Positions 16,655 to 27,882 are shown, counted from the stretch's first letter. The stretch: DNA of 64,000 nt from Klebsiella electrica (GCF_006711645.1 NZ_CP041247.1:1984001-2048000), one strand, 5' to 3'. Notes: generated by a model not told the origin, from the sequence alone. Program-made: numbers and translations.

Positions 16655-18265
16655 TCAGACTGACCGGCCGGTCTCCTCGGGAGATCGGCCGGTTTTATTA
16701 TCCCTCATCGCCTCGATCTGACGCCGGGCGGCCAGCCACTGCGGGAAGTCTTCAACCGGCATCGGCCTGGCATAGTGAAATCCCTGCAGGATATCAACGC
16801 CGTGGTGCCGTAAATATTCGGCCTGCAGCGGGGTCTCCACGCCTTCTGCCACCGTCACAATATTCAGCCGGTGCGCCAGCGCAATAATCATATCCGTTAC
16901 CGTGGCATTCACGCTGTCGATACCGATAGCGCTGGTAAAGGATTTATCTATTTTCAGCACGTCAGGCCGCAGTTTTTCCAGCCATGAGAGCGAGCTGTTG
17001 CCGGTGCCAAAGTCATCGATAGCCAGATATACCCCCCTGAAATGCAGATGTTCCGCCATGTGGTGATCGCCGTCCTGAAGTACGTCCCGCTCGGTGAGTT
17101 CGACGACCAGCTGCTGCACCGGGTAGGCGCTGAACCAGAGTTTATGCAGATCGCGCAGCAGTTCGCCATCGGCAAAATGGCGGGCCGCGACATTAATCGA
17201 AATATGAAAATGTTTATCATGGGGGAATAGCGACAGCTGGCGTGCGGTTTCGGCAATGACATAGCGGGTAAGGGGAACGATCAGGTTGTAGCCCTCGGCG
17301 ATCGGAATGAACACATCCGGCGAGATGTTTCCCCGCCGCGGATTGTTCCAGCGCAGCAAAATCTCGACGCCGGTGCATTTTTCCGAATGCAGGTCTTTCA
17401 ACGGTTGACACCACAGCGTGAATTCGCGGGCGCTGATGCCGAGGCTGATCTCCCGGGAAAAACTCATCCTGCCCGCGGTCGCCAGCCAGGCGATTCCGGT
17501 CATCAGTAAACTCAGGATCAGCGCCAGCGGCAGTTCGCCCGGCAGTTCGTTAAGAGCAAGCGCTGAAGCGCCGGGACCGCTGACGTTGATGGTAAAAGGA
17601 AACTGCGTCGAATGTTGACGGTATATCACGGACTCGCCGGGAAGCGCCGGGTGATCCACCACCCCGGTCCCGCTGATAAAGCTCTTTGCACCGACGTTCA
17701 GTCCAACACCGGTAATCAACGGTGATTTTGCGTTGAGAATTAACTCTCCCAGTAGCTCAATATTGATGATCATCATCACGCCGTCGGCGCTATTGAAAAC
17801 GGAGGGATACCATTGAATTAAGACCGGAGAGCCGACCAGCAGCGTGTTATCGGTTGAAAAAGTCAGCAGCGCCTGCTGGTTTGGCAGCTCGGGTTGCAGC
17901 TTATGAATAGCGACATTGCGGTCGCCAAAGATGCTGGAGCAGTAGAGAATACTCGATTTAACCAGGACGATTGAACGCACGGTCTGTAGCGAGGCCGCCA
18001 GTTTACGCAGCGGCAGACGCACATCCTGGCAAGGTTGCCCCACCAGCTGAAGCAACGAAAGCTGTTGCTCCGCCAACGGGCGTAAGATTTTATCCATCGC
18101 CACCACCATTTTATTGGTGGTCATCTGGACACGCTGCTGATTTAAACTACGCTGTGAAATAAATCGGACCACCAGCGTGGTCGTCAACGTCAGGAGCGCA
18201 ACAATTAAACAAATGACAACCCGCTTACGACGGTATGTCGAAATGACCTTTTGTGCATTTTGCAT
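16655..18265 (-). CDS. pdeD: Redox-sensing c-di-GMP phosphodiesterase PdeD (YoaD)
   Basis: Encodes 536 residues (E. coli YoaD 532). An N-terminal helix (about 15-35) and a second helix near 245-265 frame a periplasmic CSS-motif domain with LYCSSIFG, whose cysteines in such proteins form a DsbA/DsbB-controlled disulphide. The cytoplasmic EAL domain keeps the degenerate EAL signature VEILLRW, the catalytic IDDFGTG and the KIDKSF and AEGVE motifs, so c-di-GMP hydrolysis is expected. The ATG at 18265 starts MQNAQK as in E. coli and has AGGG upstream; an ATG at 18373 would add 36 unlikely residues. A PilZ effector lies 18 kb away. Confidence 0.92.
   Translation of the reverse strand: MQNAQKVISTYRRKRVVICLIVALLTLTTTLVVRFISQRSLNQQRVQMTTNKMVVAMDKILRPLAEQQLSLLQLVGQPCQDVRLPLRKLAASLQTVRSIVLVKSSILYCSSIFGDRNVAIHKLQPELPNQQALLTFSTDNTLLVGSPVLIQWYPSVFNSADGVMMIINIELLGELILNAKSPLITGVGLNVGAKSFISGTGVVDHPALPGESVIYRQHSTQFPFTINVSGPGASALALNELPGELPLALILSLLMTGIAWLATAGRMSFSREISLGISAREFTLWCQPLKDLHSEKCTGVEILLRWNNPRRGNISPDVFIPIAEGYNLIVPLTRYVIAETARQLSLFPHDKHFHISINVAARHFADGELLRDLHKLWFSAYPVQQLVVELTERDVLQDGDHHMAEHLHFRGVYLAIDDFGTGNSSLSWLEKLRPDVLKIDKSFTSAIGIDSVNATVTDMIIALAHRLNIVTVAEGVETPLQAEYLRHHGVDILQGFHYARPMPVEDFPQWLAARRQIEAMRDNKTGRSPEETGRSV
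16660..16696. terminator. Terminator shared by yoaE and pdeD
   Basis: ACCGGCCGGTCTCC and GGAGATCGGCCGGT form a long stem followed by TTTTATT, 20 bases after the yoaE stop. It overlaps the last codons of the convergent pdeD. Confidence 0.8.
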
Positions 18266-18351
18266 GCGCGACACCCTGTCGACTCTATGTGATGAGTAGA
18301 ATAACAACCGCCATTGAGCAAGTGTAGTGGGTGTAAATAAATAACAGAGAA

Positions 18352-18373
18352 AAATGCGCCCGGAAGGGCGCAT
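18352..18373 (-). terminator. Terminator of sdaA
   Basis: AATGCGCCC / GGGCGCATT hairpin followed on the minus strand by TTTTTC, 15 bases after the sdaA stop. Confidence 0.85.
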
Positions 18374-18387
18374 TCTATGGGGAGAGT

Positions 18388-19752
18388 TTAGTCACACTGA
18401 ACTTTGATCGCCAGACCACCGCGAGAAGTTTCGCGATATTTGGCGTTCATGTCTTTACCGGTCTCATACATGGTCTCAATAACTTTATCGAGAGAGACGC
18501 GCGGTTCGCTGGTACGACGCATGGCCATACGTGCGGCGTTGATCGCCTTCACTGAGGCAATGGCGTTGCGTTCGATGCACGGAACCTGAACCTGGCCGGC
18601 CACCGGGTCGCAGGTGAGACCCAGGTTATGCTCCATCCCGATTTCCGCCGCGACACAAACCTGTTCCGGGCTGGCGCCAAGCAGTTCGGCAAGACCGGCG
18701 GCTGCCATGGAGCAGGCCACGCCCACTTCGCCCTGACAGCCGACTTCCGCGCCAGAAATAGAGGCGTTCATCTTGTACAGGGTACCCACGGCGCCGGACG
18801 CCATAAAGTAGCGAATATAAATATCCGGGCTGACCGATTCGATAAAGTGATCGTAGTAGGCGAGCACCGCCGGGACGATACCGCAGGCGCCGTTTGTCGG
18901 GGCCGTCACCACGCGTCCGCCGGCGGCATTCTCTTCATTCACGGCCAGGGCGAACATATTCACCCAGTCAACGACATTCATCGGGTCGTTTGACAGCTTG
19001 TCGCTGGCCACCAGCAGTCGACGCAGGGCAGAGGCGCGACGAGGGACTCGCAGCGGGCCGGGCAGCACGCCTTCGGTGTTCATCCCGCGATCGATACAGG
19101 CGCGCATGGTCTGCCAGACGTGAGCAAAATAGTCTTCAATCTCTTTTTTGCTGTGTAGCGCCAGCTCGTTTTGCATCACCATACCGGAGAGCGACAGCCC
19201 GGTCGCTTTGCAGCAGGCCAGCATCTCCTGCGCCGATTTGAACGGGTAAGGCACGCACAGTTCGTCGGTGCTTTCTTTGCCGAAGTGCTCTTCGTCGACG
19301 ATAAAACCGCCGCCAATCGAGTAGTACGTTTTGCTGTAGATCTCTTTGTCGCCCGTCCAGGCATGAATCGTCATACCGTTCTCGTGCAGCGGCAGATTGT
19401 CGCTACGAAAACGCATGCCGTCATCCGCCGGGAAATCCACTTCATGCTGCCCTTGCGCCAGCAGCAGACGTCCGCGGGTTTCAACGTCGCGGATAAATGC
19501 CGGTATCGCGTCAATGTCGACCGTATCAGGCTGATTGCCCGCCAGTCCCATAATAATGGCGATATCCGTATGGTGGCCTTTGCCGGTTAATGAAAGTGAG
19601 CCGTAGACATCGACTGCCACGCGGGTCACTTCATTAAGCAATCCCTTTTCGACCAGGTCATCGACGAACTGTTTCCCGGCCTTCATCGGGCCTACAGTAT
19701 GGGAAGATGAGGGACCAATCCCCACCTTGAACATGTCGAATATACTAATCAC
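18388..19752 (-). CDS. sdaA: L-serine dehydratase 1
   Basis: Encodes 454 residues, the E. coli length. It is an iron-sulphur enzyme converting L-serine to pyruvate and ammonia. The N-terminal beta domain starts [19 protein letters not shown]. The C-terminal alpha domain has cluster cysteines in [11 protein letters not shown] (about 340) and [10 protein letters not shown] (about 380), plus a C-terminal VQCD tail that in this family occupies the active site. The start is GTG at 19752 with AGGAG upstream, as in E. coli. Regulation by Lrp is known in E. coli. A stable hairpin in the leader may affect translation. Confidence 0.97.
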   Translation of the reverse strand: MISIFDMFKVGIGPSSSHTVGPMKAGKQFVDDLVEKGLLNEVTRVAVDVYGSLSLTGKGHHTDIAIIMGLAGNQPDTVDIDAIPAFIRDVETRGRLLLAQGQHEVDFPADDGMRFRSDNLPLHENGMTIHAWTGDKEIYSKTYYSIGGGFIVDEEHFGKESTDELCVPYPFKSAQEMLACCKATGLSLSGMVMQNELALHSKKEIEDYFAHVWQTMRACIDRGMNTEGVLPGPLRVPRRASALRRLLVASDKLSNDPMNVVDWVNMFALAVNEENAAGGRVVTAPTNGACGIVPAVLAYYDHFIESVSPDIYIRYFMASGAVGTLYKMNASISGAEVGCQGEVGVACSMAAAGLAELLGASPEQVCVAAEIGMEHNLGLTCDPVAGQVQVPCIERNAIASVKAINAARMAMRRTSEPRVSLDKVIETMYETGKDMNAKYRETSRGGLAIKVQCD

Positions 19753-19780
19753 GATAATACTCCTGACAGGGTTACCGCAG

Positions 19781-19800
19781 CGGCGGTAACGATGTGATAA
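19781..19800 (-). promoter_or_regulatory. Leader hairpin of sdaA
   Basis: GTTACCGC-AGCG-GCGGTAAC, a perfect eight-base stem with a four-base loop, ends about 16 bases before the sdaA ribosome binding site on the minus strand. It may be a stability element or regulator site; there is no direct evidence of function. Confidence 0.5.
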
Positions 19801-20007
19801 CTGCGCATAGTGTAAGAGGGAACCGAACCATCAGCTTAACTATTCACATGAATTAAACTAATGGATAACGGTGAATTTACTAATGCTGAGAGCGCATTCT
19901 CATTTTGAGTATATACCCGAAATACACCGCCCGATGGCCGGGATGGCGACCGGGCTGAAATGAGGGGGCGGCCGGAATTTCAGCCGCCTCAGGCATAATG
20001 AAGAAAA

Positions 20008-20586
20008 CTAAGGTTTAGTCCCGATTTGCAGCGCCAGCTCGCGAATAATGCCGGCGGTCATTCCCCAGACAAAATAGTGCTGATACCACGACAGCCAGAC
20101 GCGATGCGAGTTGCCCCGGCGGTGAATGTCCAGCGGATGATAGCGCCCCAGACGCAGCGCTTCAGCGAGCGGCATCTCGAACACAGCGGCGACCTCATCC
20201 TGGCTGGCGTGATAGTGGAGATTTGGCGGAATGATGCCGACCACCGGCGTGACCTGGAAGCCGGTCACGCTGTCTACCGGCGGCAGCACGCCGATAATCT
20301 CGACCGCTTCGGGGGGAATGGCGACCTCTTCCTGCGCTTCACGCAGTGCGGCGGCAATCAGCGTGGCATCGGTAGCATCCACGGCGCCGCCGGGGAAGGC
20401 AACCTGACCGGCGTGTTTGCGCAGCCGCGGCGAGCGTTGGGTCAACAGCAGCCCCGGCTGCGGACGACGAACGATAGGCACCAGCACCGCCGCCTGACGC
20501 TGATTCAGCGCATTGCGCGAGGGCTGCGGGCGCAGTAATTGAAAACGGGAAAGAAAGTCGTCCAGCTCAAGGGCGCCATCCGCCAT
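20008..20586 (-). CDS. nudL: Nudix hydrolase, CoA pyrophosphatase type
   Basis: Encodes 192 residues, as E. coli NudL (YeaB). The Nudix box is present as [23 protein letters not shown] (about residues 66-88) with the REAQEE core, and the UPF0035 CoA-binding motif precedes it ([19 protein letters not shown]). It probably hydrolyses CoA or related dinucleotides. It begins three bases after pabB, so the two are cotranscribed, as in E. coli. The first residues (MADGALE) differ from E. coli. Confidence 0.93.
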   Translation of the reverse strand: MADGALELDDFLSRFQLLRPQPSRNALNQRQAAVLVPIVRRPQPGLLLTQRSPRLRKHAGQVAFPGGAVDATDATLIAAALREAQEEVAIPPEAVEIIGVLPPVDSVTGFQVTPVVGIIPPNLHYHASQDEVAAVFEMPLAEALRLGRYHPLDIHRRGNSHRVWLSWYQHYFVWGMTAGIIRELALQIGTKP

Positions 20587-20589
20587 GTT

Positions 20590-21945
20590 CTAGCTCTCCA
20601 GTTGTTGCAAAATTCGATTAACTTTATCAAACGTTTCCTGATATTCGGCCGCTTCTTCGCTGTCCGCCACGATGCCGCCGCCAGCGGAACAGTACAGCTG
20701 ACCCTGCCAGGCCGTCAGCGTGCGAATAGTAATACTGGTATCCATATTGCCACACAGGCTCAGATAGCCGATACTGCCGCACCACGCATTGCGGCGCTGC
20801 GGTTCGAGCTCATCGATTATCTGCATCGCCCGCACTTTGGGCGCGCCGGTAATTGACCCGCCGGGGAAAGCCGCACGCAGCAGGTCGCTTCCGTGCAGAT
20901 GTTCCGGCAGCCGGGCGGTAATGGTACTCACCAGATGGTGTACCGCCGGGAACGGCTCAACTACAAACAGCTCCGGGACCCGTACGCTGCCGGCTTCGGC
21001 AACCCGACCGATATCATTGCGCATCAGATCGACAATCATCAAATTCTCCGCCCGATCTTTAGGCGAACGGGCCAGCTTCTCAGCCTGGCGGGCGTCCTGC
21101 TGCGGATCGGCCAGACGCGGCAGCGTGCCCTTAATCGGGCGGGTCTGAATCTCGCCCTGGTGAAGCCGGATAAAACGTTCCGGCGAAAGGCTGAGTACGG
21201 CGCCATCCGGCAGACGAATAAAGGCGCTGAACGGCGCGCGATTGGCGCGGTTCAACTGGCAAAATGCCTGCCACTCATCGCCGCAGTAGCTGGCCTGAAA
21301 GCGCTGAGCCAGGTTGACCTGATAGCAGTCGCCGCTGTGCAGCCAGGCCTGCACCTGACGAAATTTTTCGCCATACTGTTCGCGGCTCATATTGGAGCGC
21401 CAGGCGGACGTCAGCGCAAACGGGGCGGTTGGCGCGGCACACTGCGCCTGCAGCCACCGCAGGCGGGCGTGCGGATCGCCATAGCTGAGCAGCGACACTT
21501 CGCCGCGCTGGTGGTCGACAATCAGCGCCCAGTCATAGATACCGACGGCCATATCCGGCAGCGCGATATCCGCGGCGGCGTAAGCGGGCAGGGATTCAAA
21601 ACGGCGTCCCAAATCGTAGCCGAATAACCCCAGCGCGCCGCCGAGGAACGGCAGATGGGGATGGGCCTGCGGCTTTAACCCGCAGCGATCCAGCTGTGTC
21701 TGCAACAGCGCCAGTGGGTCGGCCGTGGAACGGCTCTGGGTCTGGCCGTCATCCACCACGGTTGTCTCGCCGTGGGTCAGCAGCGTCATGAGCGGATCGG
21801 CGACGATAATGTCAAAACGGTTATGCGGATGGTCAGCAAAACCAGAATGCAGCAGCATTGCCCACGGGGCTGTGCTTAAAGGAGTAAAGTAACGCTCGGC
21901 AGCATCCGGGTGCCATGGCAGGGTAATAATAGCGGGGGACAACAT
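20590..21945 (-). CDS. pabB: Aminodeoxychorismate synthase component 1
   Basis: Encodes 451 residues (E. coli 453). With PabA it converts chorismate and glutamine to 4-amino-4-deoxychorismate for folate synthesis. The chorismate-binding domain has the KGTLPRL lysine region (about residue 272), MIVDLMRNDIGRVA and the FPGGSITGAPK signature (about 362-372). The N-terminal part binds tryptophan structurally in E. coli. It is first gene of pabB-nudL; the divergent neighbour is yoaH. Confidence 0.97.
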   Translation of the reverse strand: MLSPAIITLPWHPDAAERYFTPLSTAPWAMLLHSGFADHPHNRFDIIVADPLMTLLTHGETTVVDDGQTQSRSTADPLALLQTQLDRCGLKPQAHPHLPFLGGALGLFGYDLGRRFESLPAYAAADIALPDMAVGIYDWALIVDHQRGEVSLLSYGDPHARLRWLQAQCAAPTAPFALTSAWRSNMSREQYGEKFRQVQAWLHSGDCYQVNLAQRFQASYCGDEWQAFCQLNRANRAPFSAFIRLPDGAVLSLSPERFIRLHQGEIQTRPIKGTLPRLADPQQDARQAEKLARSPKDRAENLMIVDLMRNDIGRVAEAGSVRVPELFVVEPFPAVHHLVSTITARLPEHLHGSDLLRAAFPGGSITGAPKVRAMQIIDELEPQRRNAWCGSIGYLSLCGNMDTSITIRTLTAWQGQLYCSAGGGIVADSEEAAEYQETFDKVNRILQQLES

Positions 21946-22033
21946 CTTCCTCGATCCTAATCGTCACCGTCCTCTGGAAAATCAGGCGGGCGGCATGAAA
22001 TAATTACGCCACACAATGTAGCAGGAGTGAGTC

Positions 22034-22219
22034 ATGTTTGCAGGTTTACCTTCGCTGAGCCACGAGCAGCAGCAAAAAGCGGTAGAACGTATTCAGGAGC
22101 TGATGGCTAACGGGATGAGTAGCGGTGAAGCTATTGCGCTGGTCGCGAGCGAACTGCGCGCCACGCATACCGGTGACCGGATCGTAGCGCGCTTTGAAGA
22201 TGAAGACGAAGACGAGTAA
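22034..22219 (+). CDS. yoaH: UPF0181 protein YoaH
   Basis: Encodes 61 residues (E. coli 59), a small acidic protein starting [21 protein letters not shown] and ending in a run of Glu/Asp. Function is unknown. AGGAGTG precedes the ATG. Its stop abuts the convergent yoaB stop with no bases between (TAA at 22217-22219, complementary TTA at 22220-22222). Confidence 0.92.
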
Positions 22220-22564
22220 TTACACCGCGGCGATAATTTTAATTTCGACTTTGTATTCAGGCTTCATCAACGCGGCCTGAACGGTGCAGCGTACCGGGGC
22301 GTGACCGGCGACTACCCAGGCGTCCCAGGCTTTATTCATGGCGGCAAAATCGCTTTTGTCCGCGAGGAAAATGGTGGCATCAAGAATACGCGACTTGTTG
22401 CTACCCTGTTTTTCCAGCACGGCGTCAATCTGCGCCAGGGTATTCGCGGTTTGCTCACAGGCATCCGCATCCAGGTTGGCCGGTACGCCGGTGTAGTAAA
22501 GGGTCTGGTTGTGGATGACGACATCTGACCAGCGGGCTTGCGCATCGATACGCGTAATTGTCAT
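22220..22564 (-). CDS. yoaB: RidA-family protein YoaB
   Basis: Encodes 114 residues of the RidA/YjgF/UK114 family, whose founding member deaminates reactive enamine/imine intermediates. The C-terminal APVRCTVQAALMKPEYKVEIKIIAAV includes the conserved Arg that binds carboxylates. The specific substrate of YoaB is not known. Two ATGs lie six bases apart; the downstream one at 22564 is at the right distance from GAAGGA and gives the family start MTITRID. A longer frame reaching 22612 has no ribosome site. Confidence 0.92.
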   Translation of the reverse strand: MTITRIDAQARWSDVVIHNQTLYYTGVPANLDADACEQTANTLAQIDAVLEKQGSNKSRILDATIFLADKSDFAAMNKAWDAWVVAGHAPVRCTVQAALMKPEYKVEIKIIAAV

Positions 22565-22695
22565 TTTCATTTCCTTCGGTTTTATTCCATCAGACAGCGG
22601 CAAGACTGCCATAATGTTCTGCCCACGTCACTACCCGGGCTGGTGAAACGACGCCCTCCCTGACATAATCACTGTCCAAATAACCAGGGGGCATT

Positions 22696-24606
22696 GTGAT
22701 CGACGATTTTGCAGCAGATGGCCAACTGGCCAACGCGATTCCGGGATTTAAACCACGCGAACCGCAGCGCCAGATGGCGGTGGCGGTGACCCACGCCATA
22801 AAAGAGGCGCGGCCGCTGGTGGTGGAAGCCGGGACCGGTACCGGGAAGACATACGCCTACCTGGCGCCGGCGCTGCGCGCCAACAAAAAGGTGATCATCT
22901 CAACCGGTTCGAAAGCGTTGCAGGATCAGCTGTACAGCCGCGACCTGCCGACGGTGGCCAAAGCGCTGAATTTCACCGGCAGGCTGGCGCTGCTGAAAGG
23001 GCGGTCCAATTACCTGTGCCTTGAGCGTCTTGAACAACAGGCTCTGGCCGGCGGCGATCTGCCGGTGCAAACCCTGAGCGACGTCATTTTGCTGCGATCC
23101 TGGTCTAATCAAACCACCGATGGCGATATCAGCACCTGCGTCAGCGTCGCCGAAGACTCTCAGGCCTGGCCGCTGGTGACCAGCACCAATGATAACTGCC
23201 TCGGCAGCGACTGCCCGCTGTACAAAGATTGCTTCGTCGTCAAAGCGCGTAAAAAGGCGATGGATGCCGACGTGGTGGTGGTTAACCACCACCTTTTTCT
23301 TGCCGATATGGTGGTGAAAGAGAGCGGTTTCGCCGAGCTGATCCCCGAAGCGGAAGTGATGATCTTCGATGAAGCCCATCAGCTGCCGGATATCGCCAGT
23401 CAGTATTTTGGCCAGTCGCTCTCCAGTCGTCAGCTGCTGGATCTGGCGAAAGACATCACTATCGCCTACCGCACCGAGCTAAAAGATACCCAGCAGCTGC
23501 AAAAATGCGCCGACCGGCTGGCCCAGAGCGCGCAGGATTTCCGCCTGCAGCTCGGCGAGCCCGGCTATCGCGGCAACCTGCGCGATCTGCTGGCGGACAG
23601 CAACATTCAGCGGGCGCTGCTGCTGCTCGATGATGCGCTGGAGCTGTGCTATGACGTGGCAAAACTGTCTCTGGGACGCTCGGCGCTGCTGGATGCCGCC
23701 TTTGAACGCGCGACGCTCTACCGGGCGCGACTGAAGCGACTGAAAGAGATCAACCAGCCGGGCTTCAGCTACTGGTATGAATGCACTTCCCGCCACTTTA
23801 CCCTGGCGCTGACGCCGTTGACGGTGGCCGAAAAATTTAAAGAGGTGATGGCGCAGAAGCCGGGGAGCTGGATTTTTACCTCCGCAACGCTGTCGGTCAA
23901 CGACGATCTTCGGCATTTCACCGCGCGCCTTGGCATCGAAGAGGCGGAATCGCTGCTGCTGCCCAGCCCGTTCGATTACGCACATCAGACGCTGCTCTGC
24001 GTGCCGCGCAACCTTCCGCTGCCGAATCAGCCCGGCGCCGCGCGACATCTGGCCGCGATGCTCAAACCGCTGATTGAAGCTAACGACGGCCGCTGCTTTA
24101 TGCTGTGCACCTCGCACGCGATGATGCGCGATCTGGCGGAGCAGTTCCGCGCCACCATGACCTTACCGGTTCTGTTACAGGGTGAAACCAGTAAAGGGCA
24201 GCTGTTACAGCAGTTCGTCAGCGCCGGCAACGCTCTGCTGGTGGCGACCAGCAGCTTTTGGGAAGGGGTGGATGTGCGCGGCGATGCGCTATCGCTGGTG
24301 ATTATCGATAAGCTGCCGTTTACCTCACCGGACGATCCGCTGCTGAAAGCGCGAATGGAAGACTGTCGCCTGCGCGGCGGCGATCCGTTTGACGAAGTCC
24401 AGCTACCGGATGCGGTCATTACGCTGAAACAGGGGGTCGGGCGCCTGATCCGCGATATCGACGATCGCGGGGTGCTGGTAATTTGCGACAACCGGCTGGT
24501 GATGCGTCCCTATGGCGCCGTGTTCCTCGCCAGTCTGCCGCCAGCGCCGCGAACCCGCGATATCCGCCGGGCGGTGCGTTTCCTCGCCGTGCCGCCAGCG
24601 AGGTAA
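22696..24606 (+). CDS. yoaA: XPD/DinG-family helicase YoaA
   Basis: Encodes 636 residues, equal to E. coli YoaA, a 5'-3' superfamily 2 DNA helicase with an iron-sulphur cluster that pairs with the polymerase subunit HolC in repair of stalled forks. Walker A is EAGTGTGKT (about residue 42). Cluster cysteines are in [14 protein letters not shown] and [13 protein letters not shown]. The DEAH box is [10 protein letters not shown] (about 225), and motif VI is QGVGRLIRD (about 580). The start is GTG at 22696 after CAGGGGGCATT. It is divergent from yoaB. Confidence 0.96.
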   Translation: MIDDFAADGQLANAIPGFKPREPQRQMAVAVTHAIKEARPLVVEAGTGTGKTYAYLAPALRANKKVIISTGSKALQDQLYSRDLPTVAKALNFTGRLALLKGRSNYLCLERLEQQALAGGDLPVQTLSDVILLRSWSNQTTDGDISTCVSVAEDSQAWPLVTSTNDNCLGSDCPLYKDCFVVKARKKAMDADVVVVNHHLFLADMVVKESGFAELIPEAEVMIFDEAHQLPDIASQYFGQSLSSRQLLDLAKDITIAYRTELKDTQQLQKCADRLAQSAQDFRLQLGEPGYRGNLRDLLADSNIQRALLLLDDALELCYDVAKLSLGRSALLDAAFERATLYRARLKRLKEINQPGFSYWYECTSRHFTLALTPLTVAEKFKEVMAQKPGSWIFTSATLSVNDDLRHFTARLGIEEAESLLLPSPFDYAHQTLLCVPRNLPLPNQPGAARHLAAMLKPLIEANDGRCFMLCTSHAMMRDLAEQFRATMTLPVLLQGETSKGQLLQQFVSAGNALLVATSSFWEGVDVRGDALSLVIIDKLPFTSPDDPLLKARMEDCRLRGGDPFDEVQLPDAVITLKQGVGRLIRDIDDRGVLVICDNRLVMRPYGAVFLASLPPAPRTRDIRRAVRFLAVPPAR

Positions 24607-24673
24607 TCTGGCGCAAAATGTGGTAAGCTGCGCGCCATTTTGTCAATCTGCTAGAGCGAGAGCGCGACAACTC

Positions 24674-25369
24674 ATGCGAATTTTGGCTATCGATACCGCC
24701 ACGGAGGCCTGCTCCGCGGCGCTGTGGAATGATGGCACCCTTTGTGCTCATTTCGAAATTTGTCCCCGTGAACATACCCAACGTATTCTGCCGCTGGTGC
24801 AGGATGTCCTGAACGAAAGCAATGTCTCACTGAGCGATCTGGATGCGCTGGCCTTCGGCCGCGGACCTGGCAGTTTTACCGGCGTGCGCATTGGCATAGG
24901 CATTGCTCAGGGGCTGGCGCTGGGGGCTGAACTGCCGATGATTGGCGTATCGACCCTGGCCACCATGGCGCAGGGCGCATGGCGTAAAACCGGCGCAACC
25001 CGCGTACTGGCGGCCATCGACGCCCGAATGGGCGAAGTGTACTGGGCTGAATACCAGCGCGATGAGCAGGGCGTCTGGCACGGCGAAGAGAGCGAAGCGG
25101 TACTGAAGCCTGACGCCGTTCGCGAACGTCTGCAACAGCTGGACGGCAGCTGGGCAACGGTAGGGACCGGCTGGCAAGCCTGGCCCGACCTGGCGCAGGA
25201 GACTACGCTGGTCTTAACCGACGGCGAGGTGATGCTACCGGCGGCGGAAGACATGCTGCCGCTGGCCTGCTACCTGCTGGCCGCCAGGAAAATCGTAGCC
25301 GTAGACCAGGCCGAACCGGTTTATTTGCGTAACGACGTGGCGTGGAAGAAACTTCCTGGCCGGGGATGA
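24674..25369 (+). CDS. tsaB: tRNA t6A synthesis protein TsaB
   Basis: Encodes 231 residues, as in E. coli. With TsaD and TsaE it transfers the threonylcarbamoyl group to A37 of ANN-decoding tRNAs. It is an ASKHA-fold paralogue of Tsa[18 protein letters not shown] at the N-terminus and [15 protein letters not shown] near residue 58, which helps form the TsaB-TsaD interface. ATG at 24674 begins at the family start; longer in-frame starts lie inside yoaA. Order yoaA-tsaB-yeaY matches E. coli, and yeaY follows by 38 bases. Confidence 0.97.
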   Translation: MRILAIDTATEACSAALWNDGTLCAHFEICPREHTQRILPLVQDVLNESNVSLSDLDALAFGRGPGSFTGVRIGIGIAQGLALGAELPMIGVSTLATMAQGAWRKTGATRVLAAIDARMGEVYWAEYQRDEQGVWHGEESEAVLKPDAVRERLQQLDGSWATVGTGWQAWPDLAQETTLVLTDGEVMLPAAEDMLPLACYLLAARKIVAVDQAEPVYLRNDVAWKKLPGRG

Positions 25370-25407
25370 ATCTCAGTAAACATAAGACTGAGAGAAGGAG
25401 TCGCATC

Positions 25408-25989
25408 ATGGCGGGTCAAAACAAAGCAGTACGTTGGTTATTAGCGGGCGCCGTTGCCGTCGCGTTAAGTGGATGCGTGTCGGTGCCGGATGTGATTAAA
25501 GGCTCCAGCCCGACGCCGCAGCAAGATTTAGTTCGGGTCATGGCGGCGCCGCAGCTCTATGTTGGCCAGGAAGCCCGCTTCGGCGGTAAAGTCGTCAACA
25601 TCCAGAATCAACAGGGTAAAACCCGTCTGGAAATCGCCACCGTTACGCTGGACAGCGGCGCGCGGCCTGAGCTGAACGAAGCGTCACGCGGGCGCATCTT
25701 CGCCGATGTGAACGGCTTCCTCGACCCGGTTGATTTCCGCGGCCAGTTGGTGACCGTCGTTGGCCCGATTACCGGCGTCGTGGACGGTAAAGTCGGCAGC
25801 ACGCCGTACAAATTTATGCTGATGAATGCCACTGGCTATAAACGCTGGAACGTAGTGCAGCAGGTGGTTATGCCGCCGCAGCCTATCGACCCGTGGATGC
25901 TCGGCCCGCGCCCCTGGGGTTACGGTTATGGCAGTTGGGGCTGGTACAACCCGGGCCCTGCGGAAGTCAGAAGTGTTGTAACTGAATGA
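25408..25989 (+). CDS. yeaY: Slp-family outer-membrane lipoprotein YeaY
   Basis: Encodes 193 residues, the E. coli YeaY length. The signal sequence ends in lipobox LSGC with Cys23, followed by Val and Ser, so sorting to the outer membrane is expected. The Slp domain spans about 35-165. The tail is rich in Gly, Tyr, Trp and Pro ([12 protein letters not shown]). E. coli yeaY belongs to the sigma-E regulon; function is unknown. ATG at 25408 has AGAAGGAG before it. Confidence 0.94.
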   Translation: MAGQNKAVRWLLAGAVAVALSGCVSVPDVIKGSSPTPQQDLVRVMAAPQLYVGQEARFGGKVVNIQNQQGKTRLEIATVTLDSGARPELNEASRGRIFADVNGFLDPVDFRGQLVTVVGPITGVVDGKVGSTPYKFMLMNATGYKRWNVVQQVVMPPQPIDPWMLGPRPWGYGYGSWGWYNPGPAEVRSVVTE

Positions 25990-26009
25990 TTTTGTAGTTT
26001 TGTAAGCTA

Positions 26010-26042
26010 AAAGAAACAGCGGCTTGTCCGCTGTTTCTTTAT
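26010..26042 (+). terminator. Terminator of tsaB-yeaY
   Basis: A perfect 13-base stem AAAGAAACAGCGG with loop CTTGT ends in TTTATTTTT. Confidence 0.9.
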
Positions 26043-26106
26043 TTTTGGACTGATAAGAAAAATAAATAGTGACGCGCTTCGCAACCTGTAAAACGGCTAA
26101 TTAATA

Positions 26107-26123
26107 AACTGGTACGCTGAGTT
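26107..26123 (+). promoter_or_regulatory. FadR operator of fadD
   Basis: AACTGGTACGCTGAGTT closely matches the E. coli fadD FadR site (by recall, AGCTGGTATGATGAGTT), 74 bases before the fadD start codon. FadR is encoded at 45371-46090 in this window. Binding is relieved by long-chain acyl-CoA, the FadD product. Confidence 0.7.
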
Positions 26124-26196
26124 AATATAATGTTAACAGAATGTTTGTTGATCAGGGGCTGTGATGACGACGAATAACTATTTCAGAGGTGATGCA

Positions 26197-27882
26197 GTGA
26201 AAAAGGTTTGGCTAAACCGCTATCCCGCCGATGTTCCGGCGGAGATCAATCCTGACCGCTACCAATCCCTGGTTGAATTATTTGAACATGCCACCACGCG
26301 CTATGCCGACCAACCGGCGTTTATCAACATGGGCGAGGTAATGACCTACCGGAAGCTGGAGGAGCGCAGCCGGGCATTCGCCGCTTATCTCCAGCAGGGG
26401 CTGGGGTTGCAGAAGGGCGATCGCGTCGCGCTGATGATGCCTAACCTGTTGCAATATCCCATCGCGCTCTTCGGCATTCTGCGCGCGGGGATGATTGTGG
26501 TGAACGTCAATCCGCTGTATACGCCGCGCGAGCTTGAACATCAGCTCAATGACAGCGGGGCGACGGCGATTGTAATCGTCTCCAACTTCGCCCATACCCT
26601 GGAGAAAGTGGTCGGGAAAACCCAGGTGAAGCATGTGATCCTGACCCGGATGGGCGATCAGCTCTCAACGGCCAAAGGCACCCTGGTGAACTTCGTGGTG
26701 AAGTACATCAAGCGCCTGGTGCCGAAATATCACCTCCCTGATGCCATCTCTTTTCGCAGCGCGCTGCACGCCGGCTACCGTATGCAGTACGTTAAACCCG
26801 ACATTGTCTGTGAAGATCTGGCTTTCCTGCAGTACACCGGCGGCACCACCGGCGTGGCGAAGGGGGCAATGCTCACCCACCGCAATATGCTGGCTAACCT
26901 TGAACAGGTGAATGCCACCTACGGGCCGCTGCTGCATCGTGGGAAAGAGTTTGTCGTGACGGCGCTGCCGCTGTATCACATTTTTGCGCTGACCATGAAC
27001 TGCCTGCTGTTCATTGAACTCGGCGGCCAGAACCTGCTGATTACCAACCCGCGTGATATCCCGGGGCTGGTGAAAGAGCTGGCAAAATACCCGTTTACCG
27101 CGATGACCGGGGTCAATACGCTATTCAACGCCTTGCTCAACAACAAAGAGTTTCAGCAGCTCGATTTCTCCTCTCTGCATCTTTCCGCTGGCGGCGGTAT
27201 GCCGGTGCAGCAGGTGGTGGCCGAGCGGTGGGTTAAGCTCACCGGACAGTATCTGCTGGAGGGCTATGGCCTGACGGAGTGCGCGCCGCTGGTCAGCGTT
27301 AACCCGCATGATATTGACTATCACAGCGGCAGCATCGGTTTGCCGGTTCCGTCGACCGAAGCGAAGCTGGTGGACGATGATGATAATGACGTGCCGACGG
27401 GCATGCCCGGAGAGCTGTGTGTCAAAGGGCCGCAGGTGATGCTGGGCTACTGGCAGCGTCCCGATGCGACCGCAGAGATCATCAAAAACGGCTGGCTGCA
27501 TACCGGCGATATTGCGGTGATGGATGATGAAGGCTTTTTGCGCATCGTCGATCGCAAAAAAGATATGATTCTGGTCTCCGGGTTTAACGTCTATCCGAAC
27601 GAAATCGAAGATGTGGTGATGCAGCATTCGGGCGTGCAGGAGGTGGCTGCCGTTGGCGTACCGTCGGGCAGCAGCGGTGAAGCGGTGAAGATTTTCGTCG
27701 TGAAGAAAGACGCGACGCTGACCGAAGAGGCGCTGATCGCCTTCTGCCGCCGCCAGCTGACCGGATATAAAGTACCGAAACTGGTTGAATTCCGTGATGA
27801 ACTGCCGAAATCCAACGTGGGTAAAATTTTACGGCGAGAACTGCGTGACGAAGCCCGCGCTAAAGTAGACAATAAAGCCTAA
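26197..27882 (+). CDS. fadD: Long-chain acyl-CoA synthetase FadD
   Basis: Encodes 561 residues, the E. coli length. It activates imported long-chain fatty acids at the inner membrane, forming acyl-AMP then acyl-CoA for beta-oxidation and as FadR ligand. The AMP-binding P-loop is [14 protein letters not shown] (about 213-226), followed by [11 protein letters not shown] and the fatty acid signature [26 protein letters not shown] (about 430-455). Lys in [11 protein letters not shown] is the catalytic C-terminal lysine. The start is GTG at 26197 with AGAGGTGA before it; an in-frame GTG/ATG at 26161 would add 12 residues not found in E. coli. A FadR site lies upstream. Confidence 0.96.
   Translation: MKKVWLNRYPADVPAEINPDRYQSLVELFEHATTRYADQPAFINMGEVMTYRKLEERSRAFAAYLQQGLGLQKGDRVALMMPNLLQYPIALFGILRAGMIVVNVNPLYTPRELEHQLNDSGATAIVIVSNFAHTLEKVVGKTQVKHVILTRMGDQLSTAKGTLVNFVVKYIKRLVPKYHLPDAISFRSALHAGYRMQYVKPDIVCEDLAFLQYTGGTTGVAKGAMLTHRNMLANLEQVNATYGPLLHRGKEFVVTALPLYHIFALTMNCLLFIELGGQNLLITNPRDIPGLVKELAKYPFTAMTGVNTLFNALLNNKEFQQLDFSSLHLSAGGGMPVQQVVAERWVKLTGQYLLEGYGLTECAPLVSVNPHDIDYHSGSIGLPVPSTEAKLVDDDDNDVPTGMPGELCVKGPQVMLGYWQRPDATAEIIKNGWLHTGDIAVMDDEGFLRIVDRKKDMILVSGFNVYPNEIEDVVMQHSGVQEVAAVGVPSGSSGEAVKIFVVKKDATLTEEALIAFCRRQLTGYKVPKLVEFRDELPKSNVGKILRRELRDEARAKVDNKA

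Noticed and set aside
26161..26196. Longer FadD start at GTG/ATG 26161
   Set aside because: The GTG at 26197 has AGAGGTGA at proper distance and gives the exact E. coli length and start.
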